Shown here: positions 7,665 to 14,688 of the stretch, piece after piece
Layout: each line of letters starts with the position of its first letter
Position numbering within the stretch: the stretch's first letter is position 1
Assembly (NCBI RefSeq): GCF_004745805.1
Contig: NZ_SRLQ01000016.1
Coordinates: forward strand, 1-35,543
DNA length: 35,543 nt
Reading direction: 5' to 3'
Source: Mycolicibacterium sp. CH28
GTDB taxonomy: Bacteria > Actinomycetota > Actinomycetes > Mycobacteriales > Mycobacteriaceae
The notes under the pieces: model-generated
The model's input: only the letters and a program-made list of their open reading frames with translations
Database searches by the model: none
Told to the model about the DNA's origin: nothing
Translations under genes and position numbers: made by a program

Positions 7665-8321
7665 GTGAAGCTGCTGGGCCGTAAGAACGACGACGGTGAC
7701 GCCAAGCAGGCCGAACCGACAGATGTCGACGTGCCTGCCGTCTCCGCCGGTACCACCGCGCCCAAAGGGCGACCCACTCCTAAGCGCAGCGAGACCGCCA
7801 AGCGCCGCGGGCCGGTCGCGCCGGCTCCGATGACGACGGCGGAGGCCCGCAAACGCCGCAAGGAGATGCGAGCCACCCTGACCAAGGAAGAGCGCCGGGT
7901 CGACAAACTCGAGCGCCGGGCGGCGATGAACGAACGCCGCGAGCGGATGATGGGCGGCGAAGAGGCCTACCTGCTGCCCCGCGACCGCGGCCCGGTTCGC
8001 CGCTACGCGCGTGACATCGTCGATGCGCGGCGCAACGTGCTCGGCCTGTTCATGCCCGCAGCGCTGTTCCTGATCTTCGTGATGCTGGCCGTCCCGCAGG
8101 TGCAGCTCTACATTTCCCCGGCGATGCTGGTGTTGATGGCGATCATGGCCGTCGACGGGATCCTGCTGGGCCGCAAGGTCAACAAGGCGGTCAACGCAAA
8201 GTTCCCGGACAACACCGAAGGTGGCTTCAAGCTCGGGCTGTACGCAGCGGGCCGCGCCTCGCAGATGCGCCGCATGCGCGCCCCTCGGCCTCAGGTCGAG
8301 CGCGGCGCCAAGGTCGTCTGA
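7665..8321 (+). CDS. DUF3043-type membrane protein (Rv2206-like)
   Basis: A 218-residue protein of unknown function, matching Rv2206 by position and layout. It starts VKLLGRKNDD at a GTG. A start 14 codons further upstream exists but would precede the likely transcription start. Residues 1-60 are charged and low in complexity, then a strongly basic helical stretch (ARKRRKEMRATLTKEERR and KLERRAAMNERRERMM) precedes the motif LPRDRGPVRRYARDIVDARRN, characteristic of the family. Two membrane helices follow at about residues 125-145 and 148-169, with a basic C-terminal tail. Most of the protein is predicted cytoplasmic. It runs in the same direction as cobU 14 nt downstream, so transcription may continue into the cobalamin genes. 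Confidence 0.82.
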   Translation: MKLLGRKNDDGDAKQAEPTDVDVPAVSAGTTAPKGRPTPKRSETAKRRGPVAPAPMTTAEARKRRKEMRATLTKEERRVDKLERRAAMNERRERMMGGEEAYLLPRDRGPVRRYARDIVDARRNVLGLFMPAALFLIFVMLAVPQVQLYISPAMLVLMAIMAVDGILLGRKVNKAVNAKFPDNTEGGFKLGLYAAGRASQMRRMRAPRPQVERGAKVV

Positions 8322-8335
8322 GCCGATTCCACACA

Positions 8336-8863
8336 GTGCGCACGCTGGTGCTCGGCGGGATCAGGTCGGGCAAGTCACGATGGGCGGAGACCGCGATCGC
8401 CGGCGATGTTGCGGTGCGTTACGTCGCAACCGGGCCGGCCGCCGACGCCGACCCGGACTGGGGACAGCGGGTCGCCACGCACCGCGACCGCAGACCCGAC
8501 TCGTGGCAAACGATCGAAACCACCGATGTGGCAACGCTGTTGCGTGACGACGACGCCACCGCAACCCTGGTCGACGATCTGGGCGGGTGGCTGACCGCCG
8601 CCCTGGATCGCCGCGGCTGGAACGGCGGCTCGGTGGCCGCCGACGTCGACGATCTGGTGACAGCGGTCGACAGGTTCGCCGCCCCACTGGCCCTAGTCAG
8701 CCCCGAGGTCGGGTTGACCGTGGTGGCACCGACCGCTTCCGGCAGGCGCTTCGCCGACGAACTCGGCACACTGAATCAACGACTCGCCCAGTGCTGTGAG
8801 CAGGTGGTCCTGGTGGTTGCCGGGCTGCCGGTCTGGGTCAAACCGACGAAGGCTTCGAGCTGA
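8336..8863 (+). CDS. cobU: Adenosylcobinamide kinase / adenosylcobinamide-phosphate guanylyltransferase
   Basis: A 175-residue bifunctional enzyme that phosphorylates adenosylcobinamide and then transfers GMP from GTP to give AdoCbi-GDP, the first steps of nucleotide-loop assembly. The N-terminal P-loop GGIRSGKS (residues 7-14) follows MRTLVL directly. The segment THRDRRPDSWQTIE corresponds to the family region holding the guanylylated His. Start is GTG at 8336. The TGA stop overlaps the ATG of cobT by one base (TGATG), so translation is coupled. In M. tuberculosis cobU lies elsewhere (Rv0254c), so clustering with cobT-cobS differs from that species. Confidence 0.95.
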   Translation: MRTLVLGGIRSGKSRWAETAIAGDVAVRYVATGPAADADPDWGQRVATHRDRRPDSWQTIETTDVATLLRDDDATATLVDDLGGWLTAALDRRGWNGGSVAADVDDLVTAVDRFAAPLALVSPEVGLTVVAPTASGRRFADELGTLNQRLAQCCEQVVLVVAGLPVWVKPTKASS

Positions 8864-9912
8864 TGGATTTTCCCGAGGTCACACCGCCCGACTACCGGGC
8901 CGCCGCGGCGGCCCAGCGCAGGCAGGACATTCTCACCAAGCCGACCGGTGCGTTGGGCCGGCTGGAGGACCTCTCCGTGTGGGTGGCCTCTTGCCAGGGG
9001 CTTTGTCCGCCAACGCAGTTCGAACGAGCCAGGGTGGTGGTGTTCGCCGGTGACCACGGCGTGGCCCGGACTGGCGTGTCTGCCTATCCGCCGGAAGTGA
9101 CCGCGCAGATGGTGGCCAATATCGAGGCCGGCGGTGCGGCGATCAACGTACTGGCCGGTGTCGCGGGCGCGACAGTGCGGGTGGTCGACATCGCCGTGGA
9201 CTGTGCCGAACCAGCGTCGGAGGCCATCGGCGCGCACAAGGTCCGTCGCTCCAGCGGCAACATCGCCGAGGCCGATGCGCTGAGCGCTGACGAGGTGATC
9301 GCCGCGCTGGAGGCCGGCCGGCAGATCGCCGACGACGAGGTCGATGCCGGCGCCGACCTGCTGATCGCCGGCGATATGGGCATCGGGAACACCACTGCCG
9401 CAACAGCTTTGATAGCAACGCTGACCGACACCGAGCCGGTGGCGGTGGTGGGCCGCGGGACGGGCATCGACGACGCGACATGGGCCCGCAAGACGGCCGC
9501 GGTGCGTGATGCGATGTACCGGGGGCGGCGACTTCGTTCGGACCCGGTCGGGCTGCTGCGGACGTGCGGCGGGGCGGATTTGGCGGCCATGGTCGGCTTC
9601 TGCGCCCAGGCCGCGGTGCGGCGCACTCCCCTGCTGCTCGACGGCGTGGTGGTGACGGCGGCCGCGCTGGTGGCCGATCGGCTGGCTCCGGGCTCGCGGG
9701 CCTGGTGGCAGGCCGGGCATCGCTCCACCGAGCCGGCGCACACGCTGGCGCTGGCTCATCTGGAGCTGGAGCCGATCGTCGACCTCGGCCTACGCCTGGG
9801 CGAAGGCACCGGCGCAGTGGTGGCGCTGCCGCTGCTTCGCGCGGCCGTCGCGACGCTGGCCTCGATGGCCACCTTCGAAGCCGCCGGCGTCTCCGAACGC
9901 GCCCCGGACTGA
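8863..9912 (+). CDS. cobT: Nicotinate-nucleotide:dimethylbenzimidazole phosphoribosyltransferase
   Basis: A 349-residue enzyme that makes alpha-ribazole phosphate from nicotinate mononucleotide and 5,6-dimethylbenzimidazole, activating the lower ligand of cobalamin. Visible family motifs are LTKPTGALGRLEDL near the N-terminus, VVVFAGDHGVA, GDMGIGNTTAATAL in the middle, and LGEGTGAVVALPLL near the C-terminus with Glu314 at the place of the catalytic glutamate. Length fits the family (about 350). The ATG overlaps the cobU stop by one base, and cobS starts 3 nt after the stop, so the three genes form a tight operon. Confidence 0.96.
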   Translation: MDFPEVTPPDYRAAAAAQRRQDILTKPTGALGRLEDLSVWVASCQGLCPPTQFERARVVVFAGDHGVARTGVSAYPPEVTAQMVANIEAGGAAINVLAGVAGATVRVVDIAVDCAEPASEAIGAHKVRRSSGNIAEADALSADEVIAALEAGRQIADDEVDAGADLLIAGDMGIGNTTAATALIATLTDTEPVAVVGRGTGIDDATWARKTAAVRDAMYRGRRLRSDPVGLLRTCGGADLAAMVGFCAQAAVRRTPLLLDGVVVTAAALVADRLAPGSRAWWQAGHRSTEPAHTLALAHLELEPIVDLGLRLGEGTGAVVALPLLRAAVATLASMATFEAAGVSERAPD

Positions 9913-9915
9913 GCC

Positions 9916-10662
9916 GTGATCCGTTCGCTGGCAACGGCTTTTGCGTTCGGAACGGTGCTACCCGTACCGACCCGCGGCGCGGGGGTCGGGCGGTCGACAA
10001 TGACGGTCATGCCGCTGGTCGGTGCGGCGTTGGGCGCGCTCGCCGCGGCGGTGCTGTGCGCCGGCGGATGGGCGTTCGGCACCCACAGCACACTGGCCGG
10101 GGTGCTCGCCGTCGCCGCGACGCTGCTGATGACGCGCGGGTTGCACGTCGACGGGCTGGCCGACACCGTCGACGGCCTGGGCTGCTACGGCCCCCCGGAG
10201 CGGGCGCTGCGCGTGATGCGCGACGGGACGGCAGGCCCGTTCGGGGTGGCAGCTGTCGTCGTCGTGCTGACCGCGCAGGCGTGTGCGTTCGCAGAGGTGC
10301 CGTCCGGATCGACCGGGGTGGTCGCCGTCGTCACCGCGCTGACCACCGGCCGGGTGGCCGCGGTGCTGGCTTGTCGCCGCGGGGTGCCCGCGGCTGCCGG
10401 CAGCACGCTCGGCGGGCTGGTCGCGGACAGCCAGCCGGTCTGGGTGGGCCTGGCCTGGGTCGCGCTGGCCGCTGGGCTCGCTACGTTGGCTACCCTACGG
10501 CCCTGGCAGGGGCCGCTGGTGGTGTTGGCCTCGGTGGGGCTGACCGTGCTGCTGGTGGCCCATTGCGTGCGCCGCTTCGGGGGTATCACCGGTGACGTGC
10601 TGGGCGCGGCGATCGAGGTAGCGACGACTTTGACCGTCATCGGTCTGGCGATCCGTCCGTGA
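9916..10662 (+). CDS. cobS: Adenosylcobinamide-GDP ribazoletransferase (cobalamin synthase)
   Basis: A 248-residue polytopic membrane enzyme that joins AdoCbi-GDP (from CobU) with alpha-ribazole or its phosphate (from CobT) to give adenosylcobalamin or its phosphate. The Mg-binding motif lies in HVDGLADTVDGLG with Asp79, Asp83 and Asp86. The N-terminal FGTVLPVPTR and the later MRDGTAGPFGV are also typical. Several hydrophobic helices fill the rest. Start is GTG at 9916, three bases after the cobT stop. A GC hairpin with a T-run follows at 10712-10728, ending the operon. Confidence 0.95.
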   Translation: MIRSLATAFAFGTVLPVPTRGAGVGRSTMTVMPLVGAALGALAAAVLCAGGWAFGTHSTLAGVLAVAATLLMTRGLHVDGLADTVDGLGCYGPPERALRVMRDGTAGPFGVAAVVVVLTAQACAFAEVPSGSTGVVAVVTALTTGRVAAVLACRRGVPAAAGSTLGGLVADSQPVWVGLAWVALAAGLATLATLRPWQGPLVVLASVGLTVLLVAHCVRRFGGITGDVLGAAIEVATTLTVIGLAIRP

Positions 10663-10711
10663 GCCTCGCGCGTTCGACATAGATTTGTCAGAAGTCGGGG
10701 CACCGCGACCG

Positions 10712-10728
10712 GCCCCGCCGGGGCTTTT
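10712..10728 (+). terminator. Intrinsic terminator after cobS
   Basis: A GCCCC/GGGGC stem (10712-10716 and 10720-10724) with a 3-nt loop is followed by TTTT at 10725-10728, the classical intrinsic terminator form. It ends 50 nt after the cobS stop and abuts the ATG at 10729, which argues against that ATG as the start of the next gene. Confidence 0.65.
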
Positions 10729-10767
10729 ATGACATTGTCGTCAATCTTGCCTTTGGGGGTTGGTTGG

Positions 10768-12054
10768 ATGGGCACCTCGGACGGCCCCCCTGATGCGCGG
10801 TGGTTCGAAGCGATCGCCAACGGCAGCACCACGGTGTTCTTTGTCCTGCGGGTCCAGCCGGACCTGGCGTTCGAGTACCTCAACGACGCCATCGAGGCTC
10901 AGATCGGCTGTTCGGTCGCCGATGGCCTCGCCGATCCGAAGTCAGTGCTCGGCCAGGTCGACGCCGACCACGCCGATCGGCTGGCCGAGGCGCTGGCGCT
11001 GCCGCCGGGGAACAGCACCGTCCTCGAACTGACCTGGCAGCACCACGAGGGCCGGCCGGTGCATGCCCGGACATGGGTGCGCTCGCGGGAGCGTGAGGAC
11101 GGTTCGGTGGTGCTGGAGGGCAGCACGCGCGACATCACCGCGCTGCACGAGGCCGAGACCGAACTGCGCCAGTCCGAGGAGCGCTACCGTCTACTCGCCG
11201 AGAACGCCTGGGAGATCATCTGGACCGCCTCGGTGGACGGCAAGGTCACCTACGTCAGCCCCGCCGTGGAGCGGATGCGCGGGTACAGCGTCCACGAGGC
11301 CATGCGCCAGACGGTCGACGAAATCTACCCCCCGGACGCGGCAGCCGACGTCCGGAGTTACTTTCACAGCCTGCACGCCGCGATCCGGGACCACACCAAG
11401 CAGCTGCCGGTGCTGCGCGCGGAGTACGAGAGCTATCGCAAAGACGGGTCGATCATGGTCGGCGAGATGCAGGTCATCCCCCACCTCGATCAGGATGGGC
11501 GGGTCTTGGAGATCCTCGGCGTCACCCGTGACGTCAGCGAGCGCAAGAAGTTCGAGGCTGAACTGACCCGGCTGGCCGTCACCGACCCGGTGACCGGGGT
11601 GTGGAACCGGCGCCACGGCGAGGAGTTGTTACGCGCCGACCTGGTTCCGGCCGGCCGGCAGAATCAGTCGCTGTCGCTGCTGATGCTCGACATCGACTGG
11701 TTCAAGTCCATCAACGACAGCTACGGGCATCAGGCCGGCGACTCCGTTCTCGTCGAGATCGCGCGGCGGCTGGTGCGGAAGTGCCGCAGCACCGACATGG
11801 TCGCCCGTTGGGGCGGCGAGGAATTCGTCATCCTGCTGCGCGACTGCACATTGTGGGACGGGGCGGGCATCGCCGAGAAGATTCGCGCCGACATCGCGAA
11901 CGTACCGTTCTCCGACGTCGGCACGGTCAGCGTGAGTATCGGTGTCGCCCAGCTCAACCCGCGCGACGACCTGACCTCGTGGGTCGCACGTGCAGACGGC
12001 GCACTCTACGCGGCCAAGCGCTCCGGCCGAAACACGGTGTGCACCGCGGTTTAG
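10768..12054 (+). CDS. PAS-PAS-GGDEF diguanylate cyclase
   Basis: A 428-residue soluble signalling enzyme predicted to make cyclic di-GMP from two GTP. Numbered from the ATG at 10768, a PAS-like domain spans about 10-125 (ending VLEGSTRDITALHEAE) and a second about 137-262 (YRLLAENAWEIIWTAS to LGVTRDVSERKKFE). The GGDEF domain spans about 268-425. Its active site is GGEEF at 349-353, with metal-binding Asp308 in LDIDWFKSIND. An inhibitory I-site RSTD at 340-343 lies exactly five residues before GGEEF, suggesting product feedback. No EAL domain or membrane segment is present. I prefer 10768 (GGGGG 8 nt upstream) over the in-frame ATG at 10729, which abuts a terminator T-run. The stop overlaps that of ppnP. 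Confidence 0.9.
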   Translation: MGTSDGPPDARWFEAIANGSTTVFFVLRVQPDLAFEYLNDAIEAQIGCSVADGLADPKSVLGQVDADHADRLAEALALPPGNSTVLELTWQHHEGRPVHARTWVRSREREDGSVVLEGSTRDITALHEAETELRQSEERYRLLAENAWEIIWTASVDGKVTYVSPAVERMRGYSVHEAMRQTVDEIYPPDAAADVRSYFHSLHAAIRDHTKQLPVLRAEYESYRKDGSIMVGEMQVIPHLDQDGRVLEILGVTRDVSERKKFEAELTRLAVTDPVTGVWNRRHGEELLRADLVPAGRQNQSLSLLMLDIDWFKSINDSYGHQAGDSVLVEIARRLVRKCRSTDMVARWGGEEFVILLRDCTLWDGAGIAEKIRADIANVPFSDVGTVSVSIGVAQLNPRDDLTSWVARADGALYAAKRSGRNTVCTAV

Positions 12055-12332
12055 CGATACTCACACAGGTAGGCGGTCTCCACGTCGGCGCGCACCGCGA
12101 ACCTGCTCTCCGCGGGAACGGTGAATTGCGTTCCCGCAGCGAAGGTTTCCCAGTCGTCACGGCCCGGCAGCCGAACCGTCAGCGCGCCGCTGATCACGTT
12201 CATGATCTCCAGCTGCGATGTCCCGAACTCGTACTCCCCCACCGCCATGACTCCGACGGTCGCCGGGCCGTCGGCGGTCGCGAAGGCGATCGATGCGACG
12301 TCACCGTCGAAGTACTCGTTGACCTTGAACAC
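12051..12332 (-). CDS. ppnP: Pyrimidine/purine nucleoside phosphorylase, PpnP (DUF1255) family
   Basis: A 93-residue single-domain cupin that phosphorolyses a wide range of nucleosides to base and ribose 1-phosphate. The sequence follows the family closely: VFKVNEYFDGDVASIAF at the N-terminus, GPATVGVMAVGEYEFGTS, EIMNVISGALTVRLPG and the end TAYLCEYR. The start is GTG at 12332, fixed by a strong GGAGGAG 5 nt upstream and by family length, although the frame stays open further upstream. The gene converges on the diguanylate cyclase, and the two stop codons overlap by 4 nt. The gene has no counterpart at this place in the M. tuberculosis order I know. Confidence 0.92.
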   Translation of the reverse strand: MFKVNEYFDGDVASIAFATADGPATVGVMAVGEYEFGTSQLEIMNVISGALTVRLPGRDDWETFAAGTQFTVPAESRFAVRADVETAYLCEYR

Positions 12333-12415
12333 TGCAGCTCCTCCGGCGCTCGGGTGAGCCGTCAGACTACCGGGCCGCCGTGGATCGCTACGCACCCCAC
12401 CTGAGCAGCGCGTCG

Positions 12416-13522
12416 TCAGCCGAGCCGGGTCATCCAGCCATGTGTGTCGGCGAAGGTGCCGCGCTGGATGCCGGTGAGCGTGTCGCGCAGCGCCATCGTC
12501 ACTTCGCCCGGTTCGCCGTCGGCGACGGTGAACTCGCCCTCGCCGAACTTGACGTGCGAGACCGGGGTGATGACCGCCGCAGTGCCGCAGGCGAACACCT
12601 CGGTGATCTCCCCGGCTGTCACGCCCTTGCGCCACTCATCGATGTCGATCTTGCGTTCCTCGACGGCGTAGCCGGCGTCGCTGGCAAGCTGTAGCAGCGA
12701 GTTGCGGGTGATGCCGGGCAGCAGTGAGCCGGACAGCTCCGGGGTGACCAGGCGTGCCGAGCCCCCGCTGCCGAAGACGAAGAACAGGTTCATCCCGCCC
12801 ATCTCCTCGATGTAGCGGCGTTCGATCGCGTCGAGCCACACCACCTGGTCGCAGCCGTGGTCGGCGGCTTCGGCCTGGGCCAGCAGCGAGGCCGCGTAGT
12901 TCCCGCCGAACTTCGCCGCACCGGTCCCGCCCGGGCTGGCGCGCACGTATTCGGTGGACAGCCACACGCTGACCGGTTTGATCCCGCCCTTGAAGTACGC
13001 ACCGGCCGGTGAGGCGATGACCAGGTAGCGGTATTCCGAGGCCGGCCGCACGCCCAGGCCGGGCTCGGTGGCGATCACGAAGGGCCGCAGATAGAGCGAC
13101 TCCTCGCCACCGGCGGGCGGCACCCACTGCGCGTCCACCGCGATCAGCTGCTGCAGCGATTCGAGGAACATCTCCTCGGGCAGCTCCGGGATGGCCAGCC
13201 GGCGCGCCGATGCGCGCAACCGCGCCGCGTTGGCCTCCGGCCGGAACGACACGATCGAGCCGTCGGCCCAGCGGTAGGCCTTGAGGCCTTCGAAGATCTC
13301 CTGCGCGTAGTGCAGGACGATGGCCGACGGATCCAGTTCGATGGGCCCGTACGGGATCACCTGTGCGTCGTGCCAGCCGAGCTCGTCGGTGTAGAGCACC
13401 GAGACCATGTGGTCGGTGGGATAACGACCGAAGCCGGGGTCAGCCAGAATGTTGGCGCGTACCTCGTCGCTCGCCGGATTCGCGTTGCGCTTAACCGTGA
13501 ACTTGAGGGGGCCGTTGGTCAT
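12416..13522 (-). CDS. ilvE: Branched-chain amino acid aminotransferase
   Basis: A 368-residue fold-type IV PLP enzyme for the last step of Leu, Ile and Val synthesis and their transamination. The PLP lysine is Lys204 in GTGAAKFGGNYAAS. Other family motifs are LHYAQEIFEGLKAYR near 70-84, YLRPFVIATEPGLGV, ERRYIEEMGGMN and EVFACGTAAVITPV. Length and Lys position match M. tuberculosis IlvE (Rv2210c). The ATG at 13522 is chosen because TACAAT lies 6 nt upstream, so further upstream in-frame codons would not be in the transcript. It lies 22 nt downstream of gcvT on the same strand, yet seems to have its own promoter inside the end of gcvT. Confidence 0.96.
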   Translation of the reverse strand: MTNGPLKFTVKRNANPASDEVRANILADPGFGRYPTDHMVSVLYTDELGWHDAQVIPYGPIELDPSAIVLHYAQEIFEGLKAYRWADGSIVSFRPEANAARLRASARRLAIPELPEEMFLESLQQLIAVDAQWVPPAGGEESLYLRPFVIATEPGLGVRPASEYRYLVIASPAGAYFKGGIKPVSVWLSTEYVRASPGGTGAAKFGGNYAASLLAQAEAADHGCDQVVWLDAIERRYIEEMGGMNLFFVFGSGGSARLVTPELSGSLLPGITRNSLLQLASDAGYAVEERKIDIDEWRKGVTAGEITEVFACGTAAVITPVSHVKFGEGEFTVADGEPGEVTMALRDTLTGIQRGTFADTHGWMTRLG

Positions 13523-13528
13523 ACGGCG

Positions 13529-13534
13529 ATTGTA
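13529..13534 (-). promoter_or_regulatory. Candidate -10 element of ilvE
   Basis: On the minus strand TACAAT, close to the TATAAT consensus, ends 6 nt before the ilvE ATG and fits a leaderless start. It lies between the gcvT stop and ilvE. Confidence 0.55.
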
Positions 13535-13544
13535 GACCGGGCCG

Positions 13545-14660
13545 CTAGCGAGTTTTGACCTCGACGAAGGGTGGCTTGACCACCTCGCACTCCAGCGCAC
13601 GGCCGCGCACGTCGACAGTCACCAGAGCGCCGTCCTCGATGCCGGCGTCGGTGTCCACGAGGGCAAGGGCGATACCGACTTTCAGGCTCGGCGAGAACGT
13701 CCCCGACGTCGTGATGCCCACCGGCTGCGACCCGTTGAGCACGGTCAGGTCGGGCCGAAGCACGCCTCGCCCGGTTGCCCGCAGTCCGCGCAGCAGCCGG
13801 CGCGGACCGGCCTGCTTCTCGGCCAGCAGCGCCTCGCGCCCCCAGAACGCGTCCTTCTTCCACCCGATCGCCCAGCCGCAGCGGGCCTGCAGCGGCGAGA
13901 TGTCAAGCGAGAGCTCATGCCCGTGCAACGGGTAGCCCATCTCGGTGCGCAGGGTGTCGCGGGCGCCCAGCCCGGCCAGCTGTCCGCCCGCAGCCTGCAC
14001 CTCGGCGACCAACGCGTCGAACACCACCGGTGCGGAGTCCCACGGTGGCAGCAGTTCGAACCCGTGTTCGCCGGTGTATCCGGTCCGGCACACCCGCACC
14101 GGCACACCGGAGTACGTGGCGTCGGCGTAGCCCATGTAGTCCATCTCGGTGGGCAGGCCCAGAGCGCCGAGTACGTCCGCCGAGCGCGGCCCCTGCACGG
14201 CCAGAACGGCGAACGAACGGTGTTCATCGGTGATCGAAATACCCTGCGGTGCAGATTCTTTCAACGCGGCGACGACCGCGGTGGTGTTGGCGGCGTTGGG
14301 CACCAGGAAGATCTCGTCGTCATTGACGTAGTAGGCGATGAGGTCGTCGATCACGCCGCCGTCAGGGGTGCAGCACAGCGTGTACTGCGCTTTGCCGGGC
14401 CCGATCCGGCGCAGGTCGTTGGTCAGCGCGGAGTTGACGAACTCCGCGGCCCCCGGACCTACCACCAGCGCCTTGCCGAGATGGCTGACGTCGAACAGAC
14501 CGACCGCCTCGCGGGTCGCGGTGTGCTCACCGACGGTCCCGGCGTAGGCCACCGGCATCAGCCAGCCGCCAAACGGCGCAAATGTGGCGCCCAGCTCGCG
14601 GTGTTGGCTCTCGAGGGGCCCGTGCAACAGCTCGGAATTGTCGGTCACGGCGAACAACAT
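13545..14660 (-). CDS. gcvT: Glycine cleavage system T protein (aminomethyltransferase)
   Basis: A 371-residue tetrahydrofolate-dependent enzyme that releases ammonia from the aminomethyl-lipoyl H protein and forms 5,10-methylene-THF. Visible motifs are HRELGATFAPFGGWLMPVAY near the N-terminus, VGLFDVSHLGK, GGVIDDLIAYYV, VCRTGYTGEHGFELL, and GARDTLRTEMGYPLHGHEL with the folate-binding region. The C-terminal barrel ends VKPPFVEVKTR. Start is ATG at 14660 with GGGGGA 3 nt upstream; codons up to 14696 are open but less likely. The enzyme depends on lipoyl cofactor, whose synthesis genes lipB and lipA lie about 11 kb away. Divergent from pepB with only 28 nt between starts. Confidence 0.95.
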   Translation of the reverse strand: MLFAVTDNSELLHGPLESQHRELGATFAPFGGWLMPVAYAGTVGEHTATREAVGLFDVSHLGKALVVGPGAAEFVNSALTNDLRRIGPGKAQYTLCCTPDGGVIDDLIAYYVNDDEIFLVPNAANTTAVVAALKESAPQGISITDEHRSFAVLAVQGPRSADVLGALGLPTEMDYMGYADATYSGVPVRVCRTGYTGEHGFELLPPWDSAPVVFDALVAEVQAAGGQLAGLGARDTLRTEMGYPLHGHELSLDISPLQARCGWAIGWKKDAFWGREALLAEKQAGPRRLLRGLRATGRGVLRPDLTVLNGSQPVGITTSGTFSPSLKVGIALALVDTDAGIEDGALVTVDVRGRALECEVVKPPFVEVKTR

Positions 14661-14688
14661 TAATCCCCCATCGTTAGGGTTGATCCTC
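14661..14688. promoter_or_regulatory. Compact divergent promoter gcvT/pepB
   Basis: Only 28 nt separate the two start codons. On the plus strand TAGGGT (14675-14680) lies 8 nt before the pepB GTG. On the minus strand the same segment reads CCTAACGATGGGGGATTA before the gcvT ATG, giving a Shine-Dalgarno sequence. Any gcvT promoter must therefore lie at least partly inside the 5' end of pepB. Confidence 0.45.

Noticed and set aside
8776..9759. 327-codon minus-strand frame opposite cobT
   Set aside because: Antisense to a complete and motif-rich cobT, with no features of its own.
12333..12635. Upstream extension of ppnP to 194 codons
   Set aside because: Family length is about 93-95 residues and a GGAGGAG ribosome site fixes the GTG at 12332. 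The extension overlaps ilvE.
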